24,188 nt of DNA from positions 1 to 24,188 of the IMG/VR virus record IMGVR_UViG_3300013132_000255; one strand, written 5' to 3'. The stretch is from a virus. Both the position numbers and the translations under genes were made by a program. Within the stretch, counting starts at the first letter, position 1, and each line of letters begins with the position of its first letter. Below, piece by piece: positions 15,661-21,240 of this stretch. The notes under the pieces were generated by a model. It was not told the origin of the DNA. It did no database searches and saw only the letters and a list, made by a program, of their open reading frames with translations.

Positions 15661-15962
15661 TGGCACGTGGTCAAACTTACTTAGCTCCTAGTGGTTCGCA
15701 AATTAAGCCGTTTGAAAAATATGGCTTCCCGGGTAAATATCATTCTACAATTAAATACATTAGTGGTCAGTTAGATTTAACAGGGTCTAATTTTGGCTAC
15801 GGTGCTGTGATGGTAATTACTGCCGGAAGTGCAACATTACATTCTGGTAATACTACTATAGTATCGGGCGACTTAACTGCCAAACAAATTTATGATATTA
15901 CATTATCTAAAATTACCGGCGGGTCTGGTGCTAGTATTTATTTATTCAAAAGGCAACAATAA
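15660..15962 (+). CDS. Small beta-structured protein, unknown function
   Basis: 100 aa, coupled at both ends by TAATG overlaps with its neighbours, so made in step with the portal-protease string. It is rich in Gly, Ser, Thr and Ile with alternating hydrophobic residues (AVMVITAGSATLHSGNTTIV, 56-75 region), which predicts a small beta-barrel or sandwich. No membrane segment or catalytic motif. It could be a capsid decoration or a small virion part; the sequence alone does not decide. Confidence 0.75.
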   Translation: MARGQTYLAPSGSQIKPFEKYGFPGKYHSTIKYISGQLDLTGSNFGYGAVMVITAGSATLHSGNTTIVSGDLTAKQIYDITLSKITGGSGASIYLFKRQQ

Positions 15963-16597
15963 TGAAATTTATAGATGAATTATCTCGTCAACTTAAAAAA
16001 ATGAATGAGTCCATAGATCGTGTATCGGATAAAGAGGCTAGCACTAAGTTTAATGATTTAGATGATCAGGATCTAGATAATGATGGTGATAGTGATGAAA
16101 CGGATAAATATCTGCATAAACGTTTAGGTAAAGTTGCTAAAATGGATGAGGAGGAAGAGTTAGATTTAGAAGAAATGTCTTCAACGGCTAGCGCCCCAGG
16201 GTATCAGACGCCATATGCATTTGGCCGAAAGGAAGATGAAAATGACAGCGCAGAGGTAGTAGGGTATAAGAAAGTCAAAGAAAGTGTATATAAAACTATG
16301 ATGCGTGATATGTATGGAGTTAAATCTACAAGTTTAAAAAATATGGACGAAGCGGTATCATATCGTGCATATAAAAAAGATGAAACAGCCTCACCGTCAC
16401 AAAAAGTTAATCAGAGTATTAAAGAAGTAAATAGTATGTTAGCCGAAATGGAAAAAATTGTGTCTAACAATTTACGTTTAAAACAGGAAGCCGGTGTACA
16501 TTCATCGCAGTTTTGGAAATCGACATCACAACGGTTCGCAAAAATAAACGAGCGAATGACTCGAATTTCAAACCGATTAAAAGAATTATCAAAATGA
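15962..16597 (+). CDS. Acidic head-core candidate with EF-hand-like calcium loop
   Basis: 211 aa. D37-x-D39-x-D41-G42-D43-x-D45-x-x-D48 has acidic residues at positions 1, 3, 5, 7, 9 and 12 and Gly at 6 of an EF-hand/dockerin loop, so it probably binds calcium. An acidic run (EEEELDLEE, 64-72) and a conserved-looking APGYQTPYAFGR segment follow, then a helical C-terminus (KVNQSIKEVNSMLAEMEKIV and beyond). Sites of the MNE|S, MDE|A and VKE|S type are scattered through it and loosely resemble gp21 sites. It sits two genes before the protease, where T4 has core proteins 67 and 68, so a prohead core role is likely but inferred. Its stop overlaps the next start (ATGA). Confidence 0.75.
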   Translation: MKFIDELSRQLKKMNESIDRVSDKEASTKFNDLDDQDLDNDGDSDETDKYLHKRLGKVAKMDEEEELDLEEMSSTASAPGYQTPYAFGRKEDENDSAEVVGYKKVKESVYKTMMRDMYGVKSTSLKNMDEAVSYRAYKKDETASPSQKVNQSIKEVNSMLAEMEKIVSNNLRLKQEAGVHSSQFWKSTSQRFAKINERMTRISNRLKELSK

Positions 16598-16752
16598 TTC
16601 CAAACCGTACATGGCAACAATTCAAAGCTGCCAATCCTTCATTAACTCTTGAAGATGCAAAACGCAGATATAGCGATGAGCGTAAGCGTTTTGATCAACA
16701 AGAACAGTTTATTAATTCGGGATTGTTTATGCAGGGGAACAGGAATGTCTAA
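16594..16752 (+). CDS. 52-aa basic helical protein coupled to protease gene
   Basis: The frame is open from 16513, but the ATG at 16594 overlaps the upstream stop as ATGA, the arrangement used by its neighbours, and avoids an 85-bp overlap. The product MIPNRTWQQF...GNRNV is 52 aa, Arg/Lys/Gln-rich and helical. It overlaps the protease start by 8 bp, so all three genes are coupled. Short basic proteins between core and protease genes suggest a head-assembly role; no family is recognised. Confidence 0.65.
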   Translation: MIPNRTWQQFKAANPSLTLEDAKRRYSDERKRFDQQEQFINSGLFMQGNRNV

Positions 16753-17350
16753 ACAATTACTAGTAGATTATACTTTATTCGAAGTGCCAACACAGCACGT
16801 GAATGAATCATTATCAAGAAATGACGGCAAACTAATTGTAACTGGGGTATTACAGCGCGCTGAAGCTAAAAACCAAAACGGCCGTATATATCCAAAAGAA
16901 ACATTGGTACGTGAGTCAAAAAAATATGCACAGACATTTATCGCAGAAAAGCGTGCGTTGGGCGAATTAGACCATCCGGATTCATCTGTAGTAAATTTAA
17001 ATAATGTATCTCACAATGTAATCTCTATGGAGTGGAAGAATAATGATTTGATAGGTACTATCGAAGTATTATCGACGCCCTCTGGTAATATTCTTAAAGA
17101 GCTATTTAAGTCAGGTATAAAATTAGGTATTTCATCACGTGGGATGGGATCGGTGAAAGAAGTCATGAAGGAAGGTGAAAATACATTAGAGGTTCAACCA
17201 GATTTTGAATTGATTTGTTTTGATTTTGTATCAAATCCTTCGACACAAGGAGCGTTTTTATCGCCTGTACATGAGTCAGTTGATAAGAGTATGAAAGCAT
17301 ACCATGGTTCTATTGATAGAATCATTACTGACATTATTAGAGAATTTTAA
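16745..17350 (+). CDS. 21: Prohead core protease (T4 gp21-like)
   Basis: 201 aa; a serine protease that assembles in the prohead core, digests the scaffold and trims capsid and internal proteins after (L/I)-x-E. GELDHPDS (73-80, His77), LGISSRGMGS (127-136, Ser130/131 in the active-site position) and CFDFVSNPS (158-166) match the gp21 family. The open frame extends upstream to 16649, but the ATG at 16745 has a GGGGAACAGGA leader, gives a protein of normal length and avoids a 104-bp overlap with the 52-aa gene. HVNE|S near residue 21 is a possible self-cleavage site. Its substrates are probably the scaffold, the capsid protein and the tagged small proteins of this window. Confidence 0.93.
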   Translation: MSKQLLVDYTLFEVPTQHVNESLSRNDGKLIVTGVLQRAEAKNQNGRIYPKETLVRESKKYAQTFIAEKRALGELDHPDSSVVNLNNVSHNVISMEWKNNDLIGTIEVLSTPSGNILKELFKSGIKLGISSRGMGSVKEVMKEGENTLEVQPDFELICFDFVSNPSTQGAFLSPVHESVDKSMKAYHGSIDRIITDIIREF

Positions 17351-17361
17351 TTAATCTAGTA

Positions 17362-17373
17362 TATTGTACAATA
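17362..17373. repeat. 12-bp palindrome TATTGTACAATA
   Basis: Perfect dyad in the 68-bp gap between protease and holin-like gene. The gap lacks the ATATTTAT element. It could be an operator-like site; no further support. Confidence 0.3.
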
Positions 17374-17418
17374 AGTTTCGTATTAATCTATGCATAATTA
17401 AAGTAAGGTATTGACGAA

Positions 17419-17844
17419 ATGAGTACAAAAACATTGATGAGCATTATTTTAGCCTCGACGGCAACCGTAACGTTTATATGTTCCTATTTCTTGGAATTGA
17501 CGATGAACAATATTGACCAGTTCATGGCAATTGGTATTGTCATAGGCGTAGATGGTTTATTCGGCATAATTGCCGGCACGAAACGTGAAGGATTTAAGAC
17601 ATTTAAAGCACTTAGCGTACTACGTACATTATCAGTATGGTGGATAGTATTAGGCGCTATATTAGCAATTGAACAGGCTTTTGTAGTAGCATCATGGTTG
17701 TCAGAAACAATTATTGTGCCATTTTTAGTATTTCAAATTATTAGTATTCTAAAAAATGCATCAATAGCAGGTTATATACAGGGCGATATATTAAACATGA
17801 TACTAGCTAAAATAGATCAACATAAAGATAGAACATCAGTATGA
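17419..17844 (+). CDS. Four-helix membrane protein, holin candidate (phage holin family 4-like)
   Basis: 141 aa with four predicted membrane segments at about 7-27, 35-52, 73-93 and 96-112, and a charged C-terminus (KIDQHKDRTSV). The pattern VDGLFGIIAGTKREGFKTFKAL after segment 2 resembles the D-x-x-x-G...K loop of the TcdE/holin family 4, which form holes in the inner membrane at lysis. Likeness is by pattern only; an unrelated phage membrane protein is possible. The next gene starts inside its stop codon (ATGA). No endolysin is recognisable beside it, so if it is a holin its partner is elsewhere. Confidence 0.6.
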   Translation: MSTKTLMSIILASTATVTFICSYFLELTMNNIDQFMAIGIVIGVDGLFGIIAGTKREGFKTFKALSVLRTLSVWWIVLGAILAIEQAFVVASWLSETIIVPFLVFQIISILKNASIAGYIQGDILNMILAKIDQHKDRTSV

Positions 17845-18398
17845 TTAAATTAAAATCGTTATTACCAGAATCTATGATTAGACGGTATCGGATTATAGAA
17901 GCGCCTGTAGTGTATAAAAACGATAGTAGCGCAACGGATGATACAGCATCGTCAGCGTCAGACGAATTTTTAGTATGGCTTAAATATTATCCTGTTGCAA
18001 ACAAGGCAGCTAAATTTAATGTAAAACTAACTAATGTAGAAACGTTTGTGCCAAAGGAAGAGGCTCAAGATATTGAGCAGGGTGGGCTGTTAAAAAAACT
18101 TGGTAAATCATTTTTAAAGGCTGTTAGTGGTAGTACTGCTCCGGGTATAGAATTTGAATTTACATCGCCGCGATTCAAAGGAACGGGCAGAATGGCATTA
18201 GATTATAAAAATGGTAAATTTACCCTAGGGGCAGTTCGCAAATTTGCCGGCCGAGATGCAGTTGATGCTCGTTTGACAGATGAAGCTATAGATAAATTTA
18301 TTAAATACTTGCTAACACAGTCACAATATGCTGAAGCACTTAAACAAGCATTTCCGGACATTGAAACTGCATTGACTGATAATTCGTTTAAAAAATAA
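17841..18398 (+). CDS. Small protein with capsid-targeting-like N-terminus, unknown
   Basis: 185 aa, overlapping the holin candidate by 4 bp. The start (KLKSLLPESMIRRYRIIEAP, 3-22) has I-R-R-x-x-I-I-E|A, a variant of the tag in the 9388, 10521 and 18703 proteins with one extra residue, and ends in an I-x-E|A site. A Ser/Thr/Asp-rich spacer (25-40) follows, then a compact domain with FEFTSPRFKGTGRMALDYKN (104-123) that predicts beta strands, and a helical C-terminus. No family recognised. The tag and location suggest an internal head protein. Confidence 0.7.
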   Translation: MIKLKSLLPESMIRRYRIIEAPVVYKNDSSATDDTASSASDEFLVWLKYYPVANKAAKFNVKLTNVETFVPKEEAQDIEQGGLLKKLGKSFLKAVSGSTAPGIEFEFTSPRFKGTGRMALDYKNGKFTLGAVRKFAGRDAVDARLTDEAIDKFIKYLLTQSQYAEALKQAFPDIETALTDNSFKK

Positions 18399-18416
18399 GC
18401 AAGTATTGGCTTATTT
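18393..18416 (+). terminator. Hairpin over a stop codon, possible weak terminator
   Basis: AAATAAGC (18393-18400) and GCTTATTT (18409-18416) form an 8-bp stem with an 8-nt loop that includes the stop codon of the 17841 gene. Only three T residues end the stem, so termination would be inefficient; it may instead protect the mRNA end. Confidence 0.4.
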
Positions 18417-18450
18417 AAAATGAATTTATACCGTATTGTATAGTTCAATA

Positions 18451-18460
18451 TGACATGTCA
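18451..18460. repeat. 10-bp palindrome TGACATGTCA
   Basis: Perfect dyad in the 122-bp gap between 18398 and 18521, upstream of copy 6 of the ATATTTAT element. Operator-like, unsupported otherwise. The rest of the gap is plain AT-rich sequence. Confidence 0.3.
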
Positions 18461-18497
18461 AAGTAGCCGTAATCGATAAAATTTATCATGACCAATC

Positions 18498-18505
18498 ATA
18501 TTTAT
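18498..18505 (+). promoter_or_regulatory. ATATTTAT upstream element, copy 6
   Basis: Exact ATATTTAT followed by TAAAAAGGA, 15 nt before the ATG at 18521. The string CATATTTATTAAAAAGGA is shared with the element before the gene at 23733. Confidence 0.5.
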
Positions 18506-18520
18506 TAAAAAGGATTAGAT

Positions 18521-18703
18521 ATGGCACTTATAGATAAAGTATCAAAATATGGACCTACGACCCCTATAGGTAAGCCAGGTACCGGAACAGCTGTTGATGT
18601 ATTTGGATTTGAGACTGGTGCAGGTCAAATAGGCGCTACTAGTAAGTACGGCCCTATTCTGCCATATGGTAAGCGTCCATCACGATATGAGGATTTGATC
18701 TAA
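18521..18703 (+). CDS. 60-aa protein with duplicated SKYGP...GK segment
   Basis: Good AAAAAGGA ribosome-binding site. The product has two like segments, SKYGPTTPIGKP (8-19) and SKYGPILPYGKRP (41-53), separated by a Gly/Thr/Phe-rich linker, suggesting internal duplication. Pro/Gly/Tyr-rich and lacking helices, it looks like a peptide that lies extended on another protein. It overlaps the next start by one base (TAATG). Unknown function. Confidence 0.65.
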   Translation: MALIDKVSKYGPTTPIGKPGTGTAVDVFGFETGAGQIGATSKYGPILPYGKRPSRYEDLI

Positions 18704-19026
18704 TGATTAGATTAACAAAGCTTGTTGCAAGAAATGCAATTAAACGTAGAATTACGGAAGCGGACAATGACCCAGCTATGCCTACAGCTGATACGCCAGA
18801 ACCGACTACTAGTTATATCGACTCAAAAGATTTGATTCAGCGTCTTAATTCAATTATTGATGAGTTAAATACAATTGATGATGAAATCATGAATGCATTA
18901 GATACGGCTGAATCAGAGACGGCTGACATTAAATATGGCAATGCAAAGGCTGTTATAAGTAGATATTTATCTGCAGGTATTAAAAATATAATTAGGCTTA
19001 AGCAGCCGTTGAAAAAATTATCTTGA
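18703..19026 (+). CDS. Small helical protein with capsid-targeting-like N-terminus
   Basis: 107 aa. Residues 9-20 (A-R-N-A-I-K-R-R-I-T-E-A) align without gaps with the tags of the 9388 and 10521 proteins and end in I17-T18-E19|A20, a fit to gp21-type cleavage. If cut there, the mature part starts ADNDPAMP, an acidic linker, followed by a helical domain of about 70 residues (LIQRLNSIIDELNTIDDEIM region) with many Asp/Glu and a basic end. No family recognised. Likely internal head protein by its tag. Confidence 0.7.
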   Translation: MIRLTKLVARNAIKRRITEADNDPAMPTADTPEPTTSYIDSKDLIQRLNSIIDELNTIDDEIMNALDTAESETADIKYGNAKAVISRYLSAGIKNIIRLKQPLKKLS

Positions 19027-19035
19027 GATGACAAC

Positions 19036-19677
19036 ATGAAAAAGTGGGAATCACAGTTATTACGACATATTCTTAATGAAAAGTATTTAGGCGAAGAAGA
19101 TGCGCCAAAAATGGATAAGAATGAACGTAGCCAATTTTTAGAAGCAGTATCTAACTTTCAACGGTTAGGTGAGATGATATACCGTAAAAATACATTACGC
19201 GAAGTTTCTCAGACACTAGGTAAAATTACCAAACAAGCTGAGCAACTAACAATATCAGAATCTGAGCATTGGTTTGATAATGTTACGGTATCACGCCACA
19301 TGAAACAAATGAACGAGGCATATAAAGTATTTGAAAAGACGGCAAATGAAATGTCCGGTCTGCAGCAACGTTTAGAATCCGCATATGAGGACATGGGCTC
19401 AATATTAAATCGTTATTATAAAGTTAATGGCGCACTACAAGAAGACCAGTATACTGCAGGCGTAGATGATGAAGGCCCGGCATTAGATGAAGATCAGTAC
19501 ACCGCCGGCGTAGATGATGAAGGACCTGCATTACAAGAAGACCAATATACTGCAGGCGTAAGTGATTACGGGCCAGCATTTCATGATCACATGACGTCGA
19601 CAAACTCCAAGAGATTAAAAGAAAGTGTAAAGGCTCGTCGGAAAGCTAACAAAATAGCTGCAAGACGTAAGAAATAA
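19036..19677 (+). CDS. Head-region protein with three 16-residue acidic repeats and basic tail
   Basis: 213 aa. The start (SQLLRHILNEK, 6-16) is a looser form of the tag found in neighbouring proteins (L13-N14-E15). Residues 17-132 are helical, probably coiled coil. Residues 133-180 are three tandem units of A-L-(Q/D)-E-D-Q-Y-T-A-G-V-(D/S)-D-(E/Y)-G-P. The last ~25 residues are very basic (RLKESVKARRKANKIAARRKK) and could bind DNA. This head-coil, acidic repeat, basic tail order fits a prohead core or DNA-condensing internal protein, which is an inference. No known family. Confidence 0.75.
   Translation: MKKWESQLLRHILNEKYLGEEDAPKMDKNERSQFLEAVSNFQRLGEMIYRKNTLREVSQTLGKITKQAEQLTISESEHWFDNVTVSRHMKQMNEAYKVFEKTANEMSGLQQRLESAYEDMGSILNRYYKVNGALQEDQYTAGVDDEGPALDEDQYTAGVDDEGPALQEDQYTAGVSDYGPAFHDHMTSTNSKRLKESVKARRKANKIAARRKK
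19432..19575 (+). repeat. Three tandem 48-bp coding repeats
   Basis: Three in-frame 48-bp units encode the 16-residue repeats of the 19036 protein. The DNA copies differ at several third positions (for example GGCCCGGCA, GGACCTGCA, GGGCCAGCA at the same place), so the repeat is not recent and the amino acids have been kept. Confidence 0.9.
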
Positions 19678-19697
19678 TCTTGGAAAGTTAAAAAATA

Positions 19698-19714
19698 GCT
19701 ATTATATTAATAGC
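19698..19714 (+). repeat. Hairpin upstream of the bS21 homologue
   Basis: GCTATTA and TAATAGC are inverted repeats around a 3-nt loop, in the 57-bp gap before the bS21-like gene. No T-run follows. It may shape the leader of this gene, which lacks an obvious Shine-Dalgarno sequence. Confidence 0.45.
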
Positions 19715-19734
19715 ATAAAATAAATAAGTTATAA

Positions 19735-19986
19735 ATGAATCCAAAACAGTACAAAAAACATCAGTCAATTTTACCTGGCGCGGAAATCGGCGTACGTGTG
19801 CTTAAGCATAAAGAACGCGGTTTAGACATTGAACGGGCATTACGTAATTGGAAAAAACAAGTGAAAGATGCTGATATTGTCAGCGATCTTAAAGATCAGA
19901 TGCAATACGAAAAAAAGTCAGTTGCTCGACGTGAAAAAATGAAGAGGGCTAGATTTATTGCAAAAATACAACAACAAAATCAATAA
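19735..19986 (+). CDS. rpsU: Phage-encoded small ribosomal subunit protein bS21 homologue
   Basis: 83 aa. Residues 18-75 follow the bS21 pattern: IGVRVLKHKERG, then DIERALRNWKKQVKDADIV (31-49), the YEKKSVARREKMKRARF segment (58-74) where bacterial bS21 has YEKPS-x-x-R-K-R, and a basic C-terminus. Cellular bS21 sits near the 3' end of 16S rRNA and affects initiation; phage copies are known in several marine phages and may replace the host protein to favour phage mRNA. The first ~17 residues (MNPKQYKKHQSILPGAE) are an extension not usual in bS21. The leader AAATAAGTTATAA has no clear Shine-Dalgarno, unlike most genes here. It lies in the insertion between protease and scaffold genes, an odd place for a translation factor. 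Confidence 0.85.
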   Translation: MNPKQYKKHQSILPGAEIGVRVLKHKERGLDIERALRNWKKQVKDADIVSDLKDQMQYEKKSVARREKMKRARFIAKIQQQNQ

Positions 19987-19995
19987 GGAGTAATT

Positions 19996-20169
19996 ATGAA
20001 TAAAGAAAAAGTTTTAGGTATCGTTAGACACTTGCTAACATTTGCAGGCGGTGTATTGATTACGCAAGGAGTTATTGATGACGCTGTATTTACAGAGTTA
20101 TTTGGTGCCGCAATGACATTGATTGGCGGTATTTGGTCTGTTGTAGATAAAAATTCTCCGGCAGCGTAA
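19996..20169 (+). CDS. 57-aa membrane protein resembling the Pam3-gp28 small holin family
   Basis: ATG at 19996 with AAGGAG nine bases after the bS21 stop, ending in TAA at 20167-20169. The product begins MNKEKVLGIVRHLLTFAGG and continues with a hydrophobic run, ending SVVDKNSPAA. Features typical of the Pam3-gp28 type putative holins are present: R-H-x-L-T near the start, GGVLITQGVIDD (18-29), and a second hydrophobic stretch FGAAMTLIGGIWSVVDK (36-52). It would cross the membrane once or twice. Its 9-nt spacing suggests co-transcription with bS21, and a strong terminator follows. With the 17419 gene it would be a second holin or an antiholin; the family call is by pattern only. Confidence 0.7.
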   Translation: MNKEKVLGIVRHLLTFAGGVLITQGVIDDAVFTELFGAAMTLIGGIWSVVDKNSPAA

Positions 20170-20190
20170 TAATATTTTTATAGTTTTTAG

Positions 20191-20217
20191 AAAAAGGCAC
20201 CTTCGGGTGTCTTTTTT
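20191..20217 (+). terminator. Intrinsic terminator with UUCG loop, upstream of scaffold/capsid unit
   Basis: AAAAA-GGCACC-TTCG-GGTGTC-TTTTTT: six-pair GC-rich stem (20196-20201 with 20206-20211, one G-U), a UUCG tetraloop and a T6 tract that also pairs with the upstream A-run. It closes the small-gene operon ending at 20169. Confidence 0.9.
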
Positions 20218-20220
20218 ACT

Positions 20221-20240
20221 ATCCGTACGGATGTTTTTTT
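20221..20240 (+). terminator. Possible second, tandem terminator
   Basis: A 12-bp perfect palindrome ATCCGTACGGAT (20221-20232) is followed after one G by seven T residues. The stem would be only four pairs around a GTAC loop, so it is a weak backup to the terminator just before it, or an operator. Confidence 0.35.
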
Positions 20241-20368
20241 GCTATTGTGCATAATTATATTTGACTAACATTACTATGTGTTAATACATAGTCCCTGAGA
20301 ATATCAATCTATTCTTATTGAGGTTTATAATAATCTCAGTTTTCCAATCAAATATTAGGAGACACAAA
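20241..20368 (+). promoter_or_regulatory. Scaffold/capsid leader region with candidate promoter and alternative hairpins
   Basis: This 128-bp stretch between terminator and scaffold start has no ORF of note. It holds TTGACT (20261-20266, -35-like), an inverted repeat CTATGT...ACATAG (20274-20291), a hairpin of 8 pairs (20296-20303 with 20310-20317), and CTGAGA (20295-20300) whose complement TCTCAG lies at 20334-20339, so two foldings exclude each other. TTTATAATAAT (20324-20334) could be a -10 element for a start near 20340. AGGAGA precedes the ATG at 20369. A strong transcription start is expected here since terminators flank the unit, but the exact promoter is not determined. Confidence 0.5.
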
Positions 20369-21223
20369 ATGAATGACCTTTTAAAGGAAGCCATCGCAGA
20401 CGCAAAAGCTGTTCGTGAAACTGCTATGGCAAATGCAAAACTTGCATTAGAAGAAGCGTTTACGCCTAGACTTCAAAGCATGTTATCCGCAAAATTATCT
20501 GAGGAAGAGGAAATGGAAGACGAGCCTGCTGACGAGCCGGCTCCGGCACCTGCCCCTAAGCCAGTTGAGGAAGAGGATGATATGGAACTGACGTCTGAAG
20601 AGGATGACATGGACCCAATGGATGAAGAGGATGACATGGAGCCAATGGATGAAGAGGAAGATGACATGGAACTAGAAGCAATCATTAGAGAACTTGAAGG
20701 TGACATGGAAGAGCCTGTTTCTGAAGAGGATGACATGGAGCCAATGGATGAAGAGGATGACATGGAAGAGCCTGTTTCTGAAGAAGAAGAAGAAGTTTCG
20801 ATCGATGAAATTATTCGTGCTTTGCGCGAGGAAGATGGCGAGGAAGATGAGCCAGTTACAGAAGAAGATGCTGAAGAAGAACTTAAGGAAGCATACAAAG
20901 TTATCCGTTTCTTAAGATCTAAAATCAACGAAGTTAATCTTCTTAATGCAAAACTATTGTTTTCAAACAAGTTGTTTAGAAATTATTCATTAAACGAATC
21001 ACAAAAGGTTAAAGTTATTGAAAATTTCGATCGTGCACGTACTATTCGTGAAGTAAAATTAGTTTTCAGCACATTGGCAGAGTCGTTCACTACGACAAAA
21101 CCAAAAACTCGTTTAAAAGAAAGCTATGCTTCTAAATCATCTCGTTCAACCAAGCCATCAAAGCAGGTTATTAACGAGGGCAATGATTTGGCAGCACGCT
21201 GGAAAAAATTAGCTAACATTTAA
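20369..21223 (+). CDS. 22: Prohead core scaffold protein (T4 gp22-like)
   Basis: 284 aa; fills the prohead as a template for shell assembly and is digested by gp21. The frame is open from 20318, but the ATG at 20369 has AGGAGA at normal distance. Residues ~44-172 are extremely acidic with repeated EEDDM-(E/D)-P-M-D and EEPVSEE units. The C-terminal half has the helical pattern of gp22 homologues (AYKVIRFLRSKINEVNLLNAK landmark 175-195; RARTIREVKLVFSTLAES 222-239) and the end AARWKKLANI. Seven sites fit (L/I)-x-E|(A/S/G): E7|A8, E29|A30, E174|A175, E210|S211, E238|S239, E251|S252 and E270|G271. It is followed after 17 nt by the capsid gene, within one terminator-bounded unit. Confidence 0.93.
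   Translation: MNDLLKEAIADAKAVRETAMANAKLALEEAFTPRLQSMLSAKLSEEEEMEDEPADEPAPAPAPKPVEEEDDMELTSEEDDMDPMDEEDDMEPMDEEEDDMELEAIIRELEGDMEEPVSEEDDMEPMDEEDDMEEPVSEEEEEVSIDEIIRALREEDGEEDEPVTEEDAEEELKEAYKVIRFLRSKINEVNLLNAKLLFSNKLFRNYSLNESQKVKVIENFDRARTIREVKLVFSTLAESFTTTKPKTRLKESYASKSSRSTKPSKQVINEGNDLAARWKKLANI
20623..20784 (+). repeat. Acidic coding repeats within scaffold gene
   Basis: Near-identical units recur: GATGAAGAGGATGACATGGA at 20621-20640 and 20744-20763 region, and a 26-bp string (start GACATGGAAGAGCC) identical at 20702-20727 and 20759-20784, 57 bp apart in frame. The repeats encode DDMEEPVSEE and DDMEPMDEE. The identity of DNA copies suggests recent duplication or slippage, unlike the older repeats in the 19036 gene. 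Confidence 0.8.
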
Positions 21224-21240
21224 TCTTTGGAGAAAAATCA

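Noticed and set aside
16649-16744. Upstream start for the protease at 16649
   Set aside because: It would add 32 unlike residues and overlap the 52-aa gene by 104 bp; the ATG at 16745 has a better leader and gives family-like length.
19432-19575. CRISPR-like array
   Set aside because: The 48-bp units are directly adjacent, in frame within a gene, without spacers.
20318-20368. Upstream start for the scaffold at 20318
   Set aside because: No ribosome-binding site there, whereas ATG 20369 follows AGGAGA at normal spacing and starts with a gp22-like helix.
20473-20970. 165-aa Ser-rich minus-strand ORF opposite the scaffold gene
   Set aside because: It is the complement of the acidic GAA/GAT repeats, which read as Ser on the other strand; no start signal.
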